Below, in pieces: positions 1 through 9,691 of a stretch of DNA of 64,000 nt. A program made the translations under genes and the position numbers. The notes below the pieces were generated by a model. That model saw only the letters and a list, made by a program, of their open reading frames with translations. It searched no databases and was not told the DNA's origin. Each line of letters opens with the position of its first letter. The stretch's first letter is position 1. Origin of the DNA: Actinomycetales bacterium (lineage in GTDB: Bacteria > Actinomycetota > Actinomycetes > S36-B12); the NCBI GenBank assembly GCA_018970025.1, contig JAGWXF010000001.1:167075-231074 (forward strand), written 5' to 3'.

Positions 1-105
1 CCCTACCCGTCGGGTGCTCCGATCCCCGTGGCCGGCGTCAGCCGGACGCGGCACAATCAGCGCAGCATCCCCCATGCACCGGAGGTTCACACGAGCGCGT
101 TCCCG

Positions 106-1044
106 ATGCACCTGTCCGCCTCCCGGGCCAATGACTTCCTGACCTGCCCGCTGCTGTTCCGCTATCGGGCGATCGATCGGCTGCCGGAGGTTCCGTCCGC
201 TGCGGCGCTGCGCGGCACCCTCGTGCATCGGGCACTGGAGGTCCTGTTCGGCCTGCCGACGGCCGATCGAACCCCGGACGCCGCGGCCGATGCCCTGGCC
301 GGGGCCTGGGCGGAGCTCGCCGCTGATGAGCCTGTGTCAGCGGCGGTGCTGCTCGCCGAGCTCGGCCTGCCGTCCGGAGAGGTCGCAACTTCCGGAGAGA
401 TCGAACTGGCTCGGTTATCGGCCGAGGTCAGCGATCGCATCCTCGAGCCGGCGCGTCCGCTCCTGGATGCCTACTTCGCGATGGAGGATCCCACCCGATT
501 CCAGGCCCATGCGATGGAGATGGCCTTCGACGTCCCGATTCATGACACCTTCAGCATCCGCGGCTTCGTGGACCGAGTCGACATCGCCCCGACCGGCCAG
601 GTGCGCATCATCGACTACAAGACCGGCAAGGCTCCCTCGGCAGGCTTCGAGGCCAAGGCGATGTTCCAGATGCGCTTCTACGCCCTGGCCTGGTGGCGGA
701 TGACCGGCCAGATCCCGCACCAGCTGCGGCTGATGTACCTCGGCAGCCAGGAGTCGCTGACCTACGTGCCTGAGGAGGCCGATCTCGTCGCGACCGAGCG
801 CAAGGTGCTCGCCCTGCGGGAGGCGATCGCGGCATCAGCCGAGTCCGGGGTCTTCGCCGCGAAGGCCTCACGGCTGTGCGACTGGTGCTCCTACCGAGAC
901 CTATGCCCTGCCTGGGGTGCGATCTCGCCGCCGATGCCCGCGTTGCCGGTTCAGGCGCCGCCCATCACCGGGCGGCCAATGGACGCGCCGCCCGCGGCAG
1001 GGCTGCCGGACCGAGCGAACCTCGATGATCCCGAGCACGACTGA
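106..1044 (+). CDS. RecB-family PD-(D/E)XK nuclease with Fe-S cysteine cluster
   Basis: Predicted DNA nuclease of the RecB/AddB C-terminal type, 312 residues from ATG 106. The active-site signature is visible as D156 (GFVDRVD) followed by D170-Y-K172 (IIDYKTGK). Cys14 near the N terminus together with Cys258, Cys261 and Cys267 matches the split four-cysteine iron-sulfur cluster of AddB/Cas4-like nucleases. The frame is open to GTG 28, but homology-like sequence begins at MHLSASRANDF, so ATG 106 is preferred; a GGAGG at 81-85 lies rather far upstream. It opens the conserved actinobacterial block and converges with the HAD gene. The physiological substrate is not known for this family. Confidence 0.85.
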   Translation: MHLSASRANDFLTCPLLFRYRAIDRLPEVPSAAALRGTLVHRALEVLFGLPTADRTPDAAADALAGAWAELAADEPVSAAVLLAELGLPSGEVATSGEIELARLSAEVSDRILEPARPLLDAYFAMEDPTRFQAHAMEMAFDVPIHDTFSIRGFVDRVDIAPTGQVRIIDYKTGKAPSAGFEAKAMFQMRFYALAWWRMTGQIPHQLRLMYLGSQESLTYVPEEADLVATERKVLALREAIAASAESGVFAAKASRLCDWCSYRDLCPAWGAISPPMPALPVQAPPITGRPMDAPPAAGLPDRANLDDPEHD

Positions 1045-1058
1045 CCTGCGGGCCCGGC

Positions 1059-1757
1059 TCAGGTCACGTGCAGGGCCCACAGGTCGGTGATGCTCCAGCC
1101 GCTCAGGGTCGGCACCATGGCCAGCCCTGCGGCAGGCTCGATCGGCGCGATATGCGGGATCGCCACCACCCGGCAGCCGGCTGCCAGGCCGGAGGCAACA
1201 CCGGTGGGCGAGTCCTCCAGGGCCAGGCAGTCCACCGGCTCGACGCCGAGGGCGGCCGCTGCGGCCAGGTACGGCTCCGGGTGCGGCTTGCTCTGCGCCA
1301 CGTCGTCGCCGCCCACGATGACGGTGAAGGGCTCGTAGCCGAGGTCTGCGGCCACCCGGTCATGGACCGCCTCGACCAGTGCCCGCCATGATGCAGTGAC
1401 CAGGGCAACCGGCAGGCCGAGCATGACCGCATCGTGCAGCACATCGCGCGCCCCGGGCCGCCAGTCGACCGGCGCGCTGCGCATGAGGTCGACGATGCTG
1501 GTCAGCAGCAGGGCCTGCACCTCGGCCGCATCCACGGCCCTGCCCGCCTTGGCCTGCATGTAGGCGACGACTCGCTCCAGCGGCCCGCCGAGGCAGTGCC
1601 GCTGGTCATCCACCGACCAGTCGCCGCCGATGGCCTCCATCGTGGCGATCTCTGCCCGCAGCCACAGGTGCTCGGTGTCCAGCAGGGTGCCGTCCATGTC
1701 GAACAGCACAGCGGCCGGCAGCCTGCCGTCGGCCTGCCCCGGCCCGGGAAGTCCCAC
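1059..1757 (-). CDS. HAD-superfamily phosphatase (beta-phosphoglucomutase-like)
   Basis: Predicted haloacid-dehalogenase-type phosphohydrolase of 232 residues. All four HAD motifs are present: the nucleophile loop LFDMDGT with D20 and D22, motif II around VTASW, the lysine of KPHPEPY, and the acidic motif IV LEDSPTG. The small helical cap between motifs I and II points to the phosphatase/mutase-like subfamily acting on a small phosphorylated metabolite. The start is GTG 1757, one base after the metH stop codon, so it is probably translated by coupling to metH. Upstream open frame to 1859 lies within metH and is rejected. Substrate unknown. Confidence 0.85.
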   Translation of the reverse strand: MGLPGPGQADGRLPAAVLFDMDGTLLDTEHLWLRAEIATMEAIGGDWSVDDQRHCLGGPLERVVAYMQAKAGRAVDAAEVQALLLTSIVDLMRSAPVDWRPGARDVLHDAVMLGLPVALVTASWRALVEAVHDRVAADLGYEPFTVIVGGDDVAQSKPHPEPYLAAAAALGVEPVDCLALEDSPTGVASGLAAGCRVVAIPHIAPIEPAAGLAMVPTLSGWSITDLWALHVT

Positions 1758-1758
1758 G

Positions 1759-4700
1759 TCAGTTCGCGTTGAAGTACTTGGCTTCGGGATGGTGGACGAT
1801 GATCGCGCTGGTCGACTGCTCCGGGTGGAGCTGGAACTCCTCGGAGAGCTCCACACCAATGCGCTCAGGCCGCAGCAGGTCGACGATGACTGCCTGGGAT
1901 TCCAGGTCCGGGCAGGCGGGGTAGCCGAAGGAGTAGCGCGATCCCCGGTATCCCTGCTTGCCGATCAGCGCCTCCATGTCGGGGTTGTCCTCCGCGCCGA
2001 GGCCCAGCTCATCGCGCACCCGGGCATGCCAGTACTCAGCCAGGGCCTCGGTGAGCTGGACGGACAGGCCGTGCAGCTCGAGGTAGTCGCGGTAGGCGTC
2101 AGCGTCGAAGAGCCGGCCGGTGGCCACGGACGCGGCCTGGCCCATGGTGACGACGTGGAAGGCCACCACGTCGACCTCCCCCGTGCCCTGGGCCGTGAAG
2201 AAGTCCGCCAGGCACAGGTGACGATCCCGGCGCTGGCGCGGGAACGAGATGCGGGCCCGCTCCTGGCCCTGCAGGGGACCCTCATGCCACAGGATCACCA
2301 GGTCATTGCCGTCGCTGACGGCCGGGAAGTAGCCGTAGACGACGGCCGGCTCGATCATCCCCTCGGTCTGGATGCGGTCCAGCCACATGCGCAGCCGCGG
2401 CCTGCCCTCGGCCTCGACCAGCTCGGCGTAGGACGGGCCATCGCCGCGCGATGCCTTCAGGCCCCACTGGCCGAGGAACAGCGCGCGCTCATCGATATAG
2501 GGCACGTAGTCGGCCAGCGGGATGCCCCGCACGATGCGCTCGCCCCAGAACGGCGGGACCGGCACCGGGATATCCGTCGCGACGTCCGACCGGGCTGGCA
2601 GCGGCGGGTCCTCCTCCGCCGCGGCACGGGGTGCGGCCCTGACCCGGCGCTCGCGCAGCTCCGGCAGCGCCGCACCAGGCTCCCCGCGCTTGACCGCCAT
2701 GATCGCGTCCATGAGGCGAAGGCCCTCGAACGCATCCCGGGCGTAGCGGACCTGGCCGTCGTACATGGCGGCGAGGTCCTCCTCGACGAACGCCCGCGTC
2801 AGCGCCGCTCCCCCGAGCACGACGGGGAATCTCGACGCCACCCCACGGGCATTCATCTCCTCGAGGTTCTCCCGCATGATGACGGTGCTCTTGACCAGCA
2901 GGCCGCTCATCCCGATGGCATCCGCGGCATGCTCCTCGGCAGCCTCGATGATGGCGCTGATCGGCTGCTTGATCCCGATGTTGACGACCGTGTAGCCGTT
3001 GTTCGTCAGGATGATGTCGACGAGGTTCTTGCCGATGTCGTGGACATCGCCCTTGACGGTCGCCAGCACCATGGTGCCCTTGCCTGCCTCGTCGCTGCGC
3101 TCCATGTAGGGCTCGAGGTGGGCGACGGCCGACTTCATCACCTCCGCGCTCTGCAGCACGAACGGCAGCTGCATCTCGCCCGAGCCGAACAGCTCGCCCA
3201 CCACCTTCATCCCGGAGAGCAGGTGGTCGTTCACGATCGCGAGCGCCGGCTTGGCCGTCAGCGCCTCGTCGAGGTCGGCATCGAGGCCCTGGCGCTCCCC
3301 GTCGATGATCCGCCGCTCGAGCCGCTCGAACAGGGGCAGGGCAGCGAGCTCCTCGACACGGGAGGCGGCGCCCGCCTGGGCCGTCGCCCCGTCGAACAGC
3401 TCGAGGTAGCGCTGCAGCGGGTCGTAGGTCACATTGCCGTCGTCGTCGTAGGCCCGCCGGTCGTAGACGAGGTCGAGTGCGACCTGTCGCTGCTCCTCGG
3501 GCACCCGGCTCATCGGCAGGATCTTGGAGGCGTGGACGATTGCGGAGTCCAGACCAGCCTGGACGGCCTCGTGCAGGAAGACCGAGTTGAGCACCTGCCG
3601 GGCCGCCGGGTTCAGGCCGAACGAGACATTCGACAGCCCCAGGGTCGTCTGCACCTGCGGGTGCATCGACTTCAGGGTGCGGATCGCCTCGAGGGTCTCG
3701 ACCGCATCGCGTCGGGTCTCCTCCTGGCCGGTGGCGATCGGGAACGTCAGGCAGTCGACCAGGATGTCGTCGACCGCCATTCCCCAGTTGCCGCACAGGT
3801 CGCGCACCAGCCGGTCGGCGACCCGGACCTTCCACTCGGCCGTGCGTGCCTGGCCCTCCTCGTCGATCGTCAGGGCCACCACCGCGGCCCCGTGCTCGCG
3901 CACCAGCGGCATGATCCGGGCGAAGCGCGAGTCAGGGCCGTCTCCGTCCTCGTAGTTGACGGAGTTGACGATCGCCCGGCCCCCGAGCATCTCCAGGCCT
4001 GCCTCGATGACGGCCGGCTCGGTCGAGTCGATCATGATCGGCAGGGTCGACGCGGTCGCCAGCCGGCCGGCGAGCTCGCGCATGTCGGCGACGCCGTCGC
4101 GGCCGACGTAGTCTGCGCACAGGTCGAGCACGTGCGCGCCGTCGCGGATCTGCGACCGCGCGATCTCCACGCAGTCCTCCCAGCGGCCCTCGAGCATGGC
4201 CTCGCGGAAGGCCTTGGATCCGTTCGCGTTCGTGCGCTCGCCGATCGACAGGTACGTGGCATCCTGCCGGAAGGGAACGGACTGGTAGAGCGATGCCGCC
4301 GACGCTTCGTGGCGGATGGCTCGCCTCGGTACCTCGCGGCCCCGGACTCGCTCGACCACGGCAGCCAGGTGCGCCGGGGTCGTCCCGCAGCAGCCCCCCA
4401 CCAGCGCCAGTCCGTACTCCTGGGTGAAGGCATCATGCGCCTCGGCCAGCTCCTGCGGGCTGAGCGGGTAGTGGGCACCGTTGGCCGTGAGGACGGGCAG
4501 GCCAGCATTCGGCATGGCCGACAGCCCGATCGCAGCCGACCTCGACAGGGTGCGCAGGTGCTCGCTCATCTCGGCCGGGCCGGTCGCGCAGTTCAGGCCG
4601 ATCATGTCGATGCCCAGCGGGGCCAGGGCGGTGAGCGCGGCCCCGATCTCCGAGCCGAGGAGCATCGTGCCGGTCGTCTCGACGGTCACCTGCGCGATCA

Positions 4701-5253
4701 CCGGCAGGTCGACGCCGGCTGCGCGCAGTGCCCGCCGGGCCCCGAGGATCGCGGCCTTGGCCTGCAGGAGGTCCTGCGCGGTCTCGACCAGGATGGCATC
4801 GACCCCGCCGGCCACCATGCCGGCGGCCTGCTGCTCGTAGGCGTCGCGCAGGGTGACGTAGGGGGCATGGCCGAGCGAGGGCAGCTTCGTCCCCGGCCCG
4901 ACGGAGCCCAGCACCCAGCGCGGCTGATCCGCGGTCGAGTAGCCGTCGGCAACCTCACGGGCAATGCGCGCCCCAGCCAGGGCAAGTTCGTAGATGCGCT
5001 CCGGGATGCCGTACTCACCGAGGTTGGCCGCGTTCGCACCGAAGGTGTTGGTCTCGATGCAGTCGACCCCGACGGCCAGATAGGCCTCGTGGACGGATGA
5101 CACGATGTCCGGACGGGTGACGTTCAGGATCTCGTTGCAGCCCTCATAGCCCTCGAAGTCATCCAGGGTCGGCTCAGCGGCCTGGAGCATGGTGCCCATG
5201 GCGCCGTCGGCGACGATCACGCGACTGGCGAGGGCCTCGCGCAGGGACTGCAT
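1759..5253 (-). CDS. metH: Cobalamin-dependent methionine synthase
   Basis: Transfers the methyl group of 5-methyltetrahydrofolate to homocysteine through methylcobalamin. At 1164 residues it is full length with all modules in order: homocysteine-binding barrel (about 1-310, zinc cysteines C222, C288 and C289 in GLNC and GGCCG), pterin-binding barrel (about 340-610), cobalamin cap and binding domain (about 640-880, motif DVHDIGKN with axial ligand H738), and SAM-dependent reactivation domain (to the end, motif GYPACPD near 1110). It is first in a two-gene unit with the HAD gene. A TAGGCT -10-like hexamer lies 8 bases before the ATG. No cobalamin riboswitch is visible in the 55-bp divergent spacer. 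Confidence 0.97.
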   Translation of the reverse strand: MQSLREALASRVIVADGAMGTMLQAAEPTLDDFEGYEGCNEILNVTRPDIVSSVHEAYLAVGVDCIETNTFGANAANLGEYGIPERIYELALAGARIAREVADGYSTADQPRWVLGSVGPGTKLPSLGHAPYVTLRDAYEQQAAGMVAGGVDAILVETAQDLLQAKAAILGARRALRAAGVDLPVIAQVTVETTGTMLLGSEIGAALTALAPLGIDMIGLNCATGPAEMSEHLRTLSRSAAIGLSAMPNAGLPVLTANGAHYPLSPQELAEAHDAFTQEYGLALVGGCCGTTPAHLAAVVERVRGREVPRRAIRHEASAASLYQSVPFRQDATYLSIGERTNANGSKAFREAMLEGRWEDCVEIARSQIRDGAHVLDLCADYVGRDGVADMRELAGRLATASTLPIMIDSTEPAVIEAGLEMLGGRAIVNSVNYEDGDGPDSRFARIMPLVREHGAAVVALTIDEEGQARTAEWKVRVADRLVRDLCGNWGMAVDDILVDCLTFPIATGQEETRRDAVETLEAIRTLKSMHPQVQTTLGLSNVSFGLNPAARQVLNSVFLHEAVQAGLDSAIVHASKILPMSRVPEEQRQVALDLVYDRRAYDDDGNVTYDPLQRYLELFDGATAQAGAASRVEELAALPLFERLERRIIDGERQGLDADLDEALTAKPALAIVNDHLLSGMKVVGELFGSGEMQLPFVLQSAEVMKSAVAHLEPYMERSDEAGKGTMVLATVKGDVHDIGKNLVDIILTNNGYTVVNIGIKQPISAIIEAAEEHAADAIGMSGLLVKSTVIMRENLEEMNARGVASRFPVVLGGAALTRAFVEEDLAAMYDGQVRYARDAFEGLRLMDAIMAVKRGEPGAALPELRERRVRAAPRAAAEEDPPLPARSDVATDIPVPVPPFWGERIVRGIPLADYVPYIDERALFLGQWGLKASRGDGPSYAELVEAEGRPRLRMWLDRIQTEGMIEPAVVYGYFPAVSDGNDLVILWHEGPLQGQERARISFPRQRRDRHLCLADFFTAQGTGEVDVVAFHVVTMGQAASVATGRLFDADAYRDYLELHGLSVQLTEALAEYWHARVRDELGLGAEDNPDMEALIGKQGYRGSRYSFGYPACPDLESQAVIVDLLRPERIGVELSEEFQLHPEQSTSAIIVHHPEAKYFNAN

Positions 5254-5308
5254 GATCGCCGAGCCTATCGGCTCACCGAAGGCTCGCCTCTCACGCTAGT
5301 TTGAGCGC
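5254..5308. promoter_or_regulatory. Divergent promoter spacer, metH / alpha-beta hydrolase
   Basis: This 55-bp spacer carries one -10-like hexamer per strand. On the plus strand TAGTTT (5297-5302) ends six bases before GTG 5309. On the minus strand TAGGCT (5267-5262) ends eight bases before ATG 5253. Both spacings predict leaderless or almost leaderless transcripts. No clear -35 is seen. Confidence 0.55.
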
Positions 5309-6205
5309 GTGCCCGATGTCTCCTGGATCACCTCCGACGGGCAGGCCCTGACGGCCACCATCCGAATCCACGAGCCGCACTCGTCGTCGAGCACTGTGCC
5401 GCCGGTCATCCTGCTGCACGGGCTCTCCCAGCAGCGCCGCTTCTGGGATCCGGTGATCGCCCGGCTGCGCGCACCGGTCGTCGCGGCCCTGGACCAGCGC
5501 GGTCACGGGCACTCCTTGGCCGGCGTCGATGCCGACTACCGAATCCAGCGATGCGCCCAGGACGTCATCGAGTTCATGGACGCACAAGGATGGGAGCGAT
5601 CGCTGATCGTCGGCCACTCCTGGGGAGCCTCAGTAGCGCTCAGCGCTGCGGCCAGCGGCCGCGCGGCGGCCATTGCCCTCATCGACGGCGGGCTGTGGGG
5701 CCCGGGGCGCATGGGCGATCGGGCCGCCGTGCGCGAGCGGCTGCGGCCGCCGGTCCTCGGCATCCCCGAGGCCGAGCTGTGGGCGATGATCGAGCAGTCG
5801 GCGCCCTACCTCGGCGCTGAGGGCCGGGCCGCGCTGGCCGAGACCTTCGAGGTGGACGACGCGGGCCTGGCGCGCACCCGGATCGGCGTCGAGCGCCATA
5901 TGCGCGTCCTCGATGGCCTGCTGGACTACGACCCTGCCGAGGACCTCGTCCGGCTGGCCGGCCTGCACTGCCCCGCCTGGGCGGTCGTGTGCGAGCCCGC
6001 TCCCAGGCAGGGCCACGCCCGGCCGGCGAGCGAGCCTCGGTCGCTGGCCATCGCGGAGGCCGAGCAGATCCCCGGATTGCTCGTGCACCGCTGGATGGGC
6101 GCCGTCCACGACGTACCCTTGCAGTGGCCGGCGCTGGTCGCCGGGCTCATCGACGCATTGGACGCCGAGGCCGGCACGACCCGATCCGGACGGAGCACTG
6201 GGTGA
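5309..6205 (+). CDS. Alpha/beta-fold hydrolase
   Basis: Predicted cytosolic serine hydrolase of 298 residues. The oxyanion-hole segment ILLHG lies near residue 34 and the nucleophile elbow GHSWGAS near residue 110. An aspartate and a C-terminal histidine (GAVHDVPLQWP) complete a plausible triad. The start is GTG 5309, directly behind a TAGTTT -10-like element, so the transcript is probably leaderless. Its last four bases (GTGA) overlap the start of the PAC2 gene, suggesting translational coupling. No signal peptide is seen and the substrate cannot be inferred. Confidence 0.85.
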   Translation: MPDVSWITSDGQALTATIRIHEPHSSSSTVPPVILLHGLSQQRRFWDPVIARLRAPVVAALDQRGHGHSLAGVDADYRIQRCAQDVIEFMDAQGWERSLIVGHSWGASVALSAAASGRAAAIALIDGGLWGPGRMGDRAAVRERLRPPVLGIPEAELWAMIEQSAPYLGAEGRAALAETFEVDDAGLARTRIGVERHMRVLDGLLDYDPAEDLVRLAGLHCPAWAVVCEPAPRQGHARPASEPRSLAIAEAEQIPGLLVHRWMGAVHDVPLQWPALVAGLIDALDAEAGTTRSGRSTG

Positions 6206-7047
6206 TCGAGTACGACGACCTGCCCGAGCTGGTCGACCCGGTCATGGTGGCCGCCTTCGAGGGCTGGAATGACGCCGGCGAGGCCGCGACCGGGGCGATC
6301 GAGCACCTGCGCGAGGTCTGGCCGGCCGAGCTGCTGACCGAGCTCGATCCGGAGGAGTACTACGACTACCAGGTCAACCGCCCGCACATCCGCCTGGACG
6401 AGGCCGGGATCCGGCAGGTCACCTGGCCGACCACGCGCTTGTATGTCGCTCGCCTGGCACTGAGCACCCGTGACGTCGTCCTCGTCCAGGGCATCGAGCC
6501 GAACATGAAGTGGCAGCAGTTCACCCGGGAGATCCTCGGCCTGGCGGCCGAGCTGGACATCCGCATGGTGGTCACGCTGGGAGCGCTGCTCTCCGATACG
6601 CCTCATACCAGGCCGGTGCCGGTCACCGGGACCTGCACCGACGCCTCCCTCGGCGCCAGCCTGGGCCTGGAGCCCTCGCAGTACGAGGGCCCGACCGGGA
6701 TCGTCGGCGTCCTGCAGGATGCCTGCGCGCGCTTCGGCATCCCATCGGTGTCCTTCTGGGCGGCGGTGCCGCACTATGTCGCCCAGCCGCCCTGCCCCAA
6801 GGCGACCCTGGCACTCGTGCGGCGCATCGAGGACCTCCTGGACATGCCCGTGCCCCTCGGCGACCTCGTCGAGGATGCCCGCGCATGGGAGGTCGGGGTC
6901 GACGAGCTGGCCTCCGACGACGAGGAGGTCGCCGAGTACGTCAAGCAGCTCGAGGACGCCCGCGACACGGCTGACCTGCCGGAGGCAAGCGGCGAGGCGA
7001 TCGCCCGCGAGTTCGAGCGCTACCTGCGCAGGCGCGGCACCGACTAG
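6202..7047 (+). CDS. PAC2-family protein
   Basis: A 281-residue member of the PAC2 family, whose archaeal and eukaryotic relatives act as proteasome assembly chaperones. Its role in actinobacteria is inferred from those relatives only. Recognisable features are the N-terminal [14 protein letters not shown], the central [17 protein letters not shown], and the C-terminal FERYLRRR typical of the actinobacterial branch. Start GTG 6202 overlaps the hydrolase stop by four bases. The 3' end overlaps the convergent mshC stop by four bases. There is no proteasome gene in the window. Confidence 0.88.
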   Translation: MIEYDDLPELVDPVMVAAFEGWNDAGEAATGAIEHLREVWPAELLTELDPEEYYDYQVNRPHIRLDEAGIRQVTWPTTRLYVARLALSTRDVVLVQGIEPNMKWQQFTREILGLAAELDIRMVVTLGALLSDTPHTRPVPVTGTCTDASLGASLGLEPSQYEGPTGIVGVLQDACARFGIPSVSFWAAVPHYVAQPPCPKATLALVRRIEDLLDMPVPLGDLVEDARAWEVGVDELASDDEEVAEYVKQLEDARDTADLPEASGEAIAREFERYLRRRGTD

Positions 7048-8270
7048 AGCCGGACCCCGAGCAGGGCATCGCACGCATCGGCGATCAGCGCCGGTGCCGT
7101 CGCATCGGAGCCGGTACCGGCGACCGCAGCCATCGCCCACTGGTCGACGGCATCGAGGGCCGATGGCGTGCGCAGGTCATCGCTGAGGACCTCGCGCATC
7201 CGCTGCAGGGTGGCGGACGCATCCGGCCCGGACGGCATCGCCGTCGCCCGCCGCCAGAGATCCACGCGCTGCTCGGCACCCTGCAGGCCCTGGGGAGTCC
7301 AGGCCCAGTCGCTGCGGTAGTGGTGCGCCAGCAGGGCCAGCCGGATCGCCATCGGGTCGTGGCCGTCCGCGCGCAGCTGCGAGACGAAGACCAGGTTGCC
7401 ACGGCTCTTGGACATCTTGTGCCCCTGCCAGCCGACCATGCCCGCATGCACGTAATGCCGCGCGTACGGCCACTCGCCGGTGACGACCTGGGCCTCCGAG
7501 GCGCCCATCTCATGATGCGGGAAGGCCAGGTCGCTGCCCCCGCCCTGCACGTCGATGGTCATGCCCAGGTGGTCCAGTGCGATCGCCACGCACTCGATAT
7601 GCCAGCCGGGCCGGCCATGCCCCAGCGGGGTGTTCCACGCGGGCTCATCGGGTCGGGCGTCCTGCCACACCAGGCAGTCCAGCGGGTCTCGCTTGCCCGG
7701 ACGATCGGGGTCGCCCCCTCGCTCGGCGAAGATGCGGGTCATCTCGGCACGGTCGAGGTTCGCAACGCTGCCGAAGTGCGGGTCGGATGAAACGGAGAAG
7801 TACAGGTCGTCATCCACGGCGTAGACGACGCCGAGCTCCTGCATGCGCTGCACGTACGACGCGACCGAGGGGATCGCCTCGACCGCCCCGATGTACTCCC
7901 GGGGCGGGATGACCCGCAGCGCCGTCATGTCCTCGCGGAACAGCGCGGTCTCACGCTCGGCGATCGCCCGCCAGTCCTCCCCGCGCTGGACCGCCCGCTC
8001 CAGCAGCGGGTCGTCGATATCGGTGACGTTCTGGACGTAGTGCACCTCATGACCGGCATCGAGCCAGGCACGCTGGAGCACGTCGAAGGCCACGTACGTC
8101 GCGGCATGGCCCATGTGGGTGGCGTCGTAGGGGGTGATCCCGCAGACGTACATCCGCGCCACCGGCCCCGGCGCGGTCGGTCGAACCTCGCCGGTGGCCG
8201 TGTCATGCAGGCGAAGGGGCAACCCCTGCCCGGGAAGGTTGGGCACCTGCGGCCGCGGCCAGGACTGCAC
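7044..8270 (-). CDS. mshC: Cysteine--1-D-myo-inosityl 2-amino-2-deoxy-alpha-D-glucopyranoside ligase
   Basis: ATP-dependent ligation of cysteine to GlcN-Ins, the third step of mycothiol synthesis. The 408-residue protein is a CysS-like class I synthetase with zinc-site Cys43 in YVCGITPYD, the HIGH-equivalent THMGHA (51-56), the zinc-binding region GWHIECVA, and KMSKS near residue 287. It has no anticodon-binding C-terminal domain, which separates MshC from cysteinyl-tRNA synthetase. GTG 8270 follows a TATGGT hexamer by exactly six bases, so the message is probably leaderless. Its presence is strong evidence for an actinobacterial host. Confidence 0.95.
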   Translation of the reverse strand: MQSWPRPQVPNLPGQGLPLRLHDTATGEVRPTAPGPVARMYVCGITPYDATHMGHAATYVAFDVLQRAWLDAGHEVHYVQNVTDIDDPLLERAVQRGEDWRAIAERETALFREDMTALRVIPPREYIGAVEAIPSVASYVQRMQELGVVYAVDDDLYFSVSSDPHFGSVANLDRAEMTRIFAERGGDPDRPGKRDPLDCLVWQDARPDEPAWNTPLGHGRPGWHIECVAIALDHLGMTIDVQGGGSDLAFPHHEMGASEAQVVTGEWPYARHYVHAGMVGWQGHKMSKSRGNLVFVSQLRADGHDPMAIRLALLAHHYRSDWAWTPQGLQGAEQRVDLWRRATAMPSGPDASATLQRMREVLSDDLRTPSALDAVDQWAMAAVAGTGSDATAPALIADACDALLGVRL

Positions 8271-8276
8271 CGGGCA

Positions 8277-8282
8277 ACCATA
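8277..8282 (-). promoter_or_regulatory. -10-like element of mshC, leaderless arrangement
   Basis: TATGGT on the minus strand ends six bases before GTG 8270. This places the expected transcription start at or next to the start codon and supports that start. Confidence 0.5.
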
Positions 8283-8294
8283 GCGACCGGGCTC

Positions 8295-9104
8295 CTAGAA
8301 CACCGGCCACGGGATCGAGGGCCAGCCATGCGACGGCGCCGGGAAGGTGCGCTCGCGCAGGATGCGCTCGACGCGGTCCAGCAGGGCCTCGACCTCGGGC
8401 GGCGCCAGCCAGGAGCAGACGCGATCGAACCCGTCACGCCGCTCCACCCCGGCCAGGGGCGCCAGCAGCTCGTCGGGCAGCGGCTGCTCGGCCCAGCCCC
8501 ACAGGACCGTCCGCAGCTTGTCCTCGTCGCTGAACGTCACCCCGTGATCGATCCCCCAGACGCGGCCATCGACATCCTGCAGCAGGTGCCCGCCCTTGCG
8601 GTCGGCGTTGTTCATCACCGCATCGAGCAGGGCCACCTGCTGCAGGGCCAGGGTGTCGCGGTGCAGGAGCGCCACCGGATTGCCCGAGGCGTCCTCGCCC
8701 TGGAAGACCTCGATCCATCCCGCCGGCACGACGTCGATCGGGGCAATGGCCACCAGCCCCGGCTCGTCCACCTCGTCGATCCATGCCTGGCACATCCCCG
8801 GCCCGGCCGGGCCGTCATCCCGCCAGGCCGTCGGCGGCACGATGGGCCAGCCGAGCGTCACCGCGAGATCATGCGCCGCGACCTCGCGGTGGCATAGCGT
8901 GCCGTCCGGGAAGTCCCAGAGCGGTCGCTCCCCGCGGACGGGCTTGTAGACGCACCGGACCTCCACGCCCGGGGCGACCGGGACCACGCAGCGCAGGGTC
9001 GCGTTGGATGCGCGCGCCAGCCGGCCCTCGATCTCCAGCTCCCCGCCTGCCAGCGCCGCGAGCAGCTCGCCTGCCCCGATCCACTCGCGAGTGGACTGGA
9101 TCAT
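8295..9104 (-). CDS. SCO1664-family protein (PI3/4-kinase-like fold)
   Basis: A 269-residue member of an actinobacterial family related in sequence to phosphatidylinositol 3/4-kinase-like proteins. The kinase-like pattern is visible in YKPVRGERPLWDFPDGTL with a candidate ATP-binding lysine, then DAVMNNADRKGGHLL and WGIDHGVTF, equivalents of catalytic and metal-binding loops. No experimental function is known to me. The start is ATG 9104, overlapping the stop of the DUF3090 gene as ATGA, so the two genes are coupled. The longer open frame upstream lies inside DUF3090 and is rejected. Confidence 0.85.
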   Translation of the reverse strand: MIQSTREWIGAGELLAALAGGELEIEGRLARASNATLRCVVPVAPGVEVRCVYKPVRGERPLWDFPDGTLCHREVAAHDLAVTLGWPIVPPTAWRDDGPAGPGMCQAWIDEVDEPGLVAIAPIDVVPAGWIEVFQGEDASGNPVALLHRDTLALQQVALLDAVMNNADRKGGHLLQDVDGRVWGIDHGVTFSDEDKLRTVLWGWAEQPLPDELLAPLAGVERRDGFDRVCSWLAPPEVEALLDRVERILRERTFPAPSHGWPSIPWPVF

Positions 9105-9679
9105 CCGCGGCGCCGATAGCCATTCGCGCGAGAGCACACATGCCCGGCCGCGTCCAGGGGCTGGGAGCAGAACGGGCAGGCGGGCCGGCCCGCTGAGACC
9201 ACTGCCCGCGCACGTTCGGCAAAGGCGCGGGCGTACGCCGCCTCGAGCCACACGCGCAGGGTGTCCGGGCCATCAGGTCCGTCATCGCCGATCTCCGCGA
9301 CGGCCTGATCCTCCTCGGTGATGGCATGGGCCTCGACCACCAGCCTGGCCGCGGAGTCATCCCAGCCCAGTGCCATGGCACCGATGCGGAACTCCTCGGT
9401 GATCGGGACGTCCAGCGGGTCGGTATCGGCGAGCATCGGCGGCGCCTGCTCGGGGATCGCCGGCTCCTGGGAGCCGCTGGCCGACTGCAGCTCGCGCACC
9501 TCGTTGAGCAGCTGGTCGATCCGCTCGGCCAGCACGACGACCTGCTGCTTCTCGGCGACCACGCTGGTCAGCGAGCTGCCCTGGCGTGCCTGCAGGAAGA
9601 AGGTCCGCTCCCCCGGCATCCCGACCGTGCCGACGACGAACCGATCGGGGGAACGGAACTCGAAGACCTGCCTGGGCAC
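9101..9679 (-). CDS. DUF3090-family protein
   Basis: Conserved actinobacterial protein of 192 residues and unknown function. The N terminus (PRQVFEFRSPDRFVVGTVG) and middle (FRIGAMALGWDD) are typical of the family. A C-terminal metal-binding motif CPFCSQPLDAAGHVC resembles a zinc ribbon. It is the middle gene of the conserved trio histidine phosphatase, DUF3090, SCO1664 family, all on the minus strand. GTG 9679 sits exactly six bases after a TAGGCT hexamer, which predicts its own leaderless promoter. Confidence 0.9.
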   Translation of the reverse strand: MPRQVFEFRSPDRFVVGTVGMPGERTFFLQARQGSSLTSVVAEKQQVVVLAERIDQLLNEVRELQSASGSQEPAIPEQAPPMLADTDPLDVPITEEFRIGAMALGWDDSAARLVVEAHAITEEDQAVAEIGDDGPDGPDTLRVWLEAAYARAFAERARAVVSAGRPACPFCSQPLDAAGHVCSRANGYRRRG

Positions 9680-9685
9680 TCCTCG

Positions 9686-9691
9686 AGCCTA
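9686..9691 (-). promoter_or_regulatory. -10-like element of the DUF3090 gene
   Basis: TAGGCT on the minus strand ends six bases before GTG 9679 and overlaps the stop codon region of the upstream phosphatase gene. It is consistent with an internal leaderless promoter. Confidence 0.5.

Noticed and set aside
1630..5100. Very long open frame on the plus strand opposite metH
   Set aside because: Antisense shadow of metH caused by high GC; no family motifs and metH is complete on the other strand. Similar long antisense frames occur opposite dxs, aconitase and the thiolase.
5254..5308. Possible cobalamin riboswitch before metH
   Set aside because: The divergent spacer is only 55 bp, far too short, and has no conserved riboswitch core.
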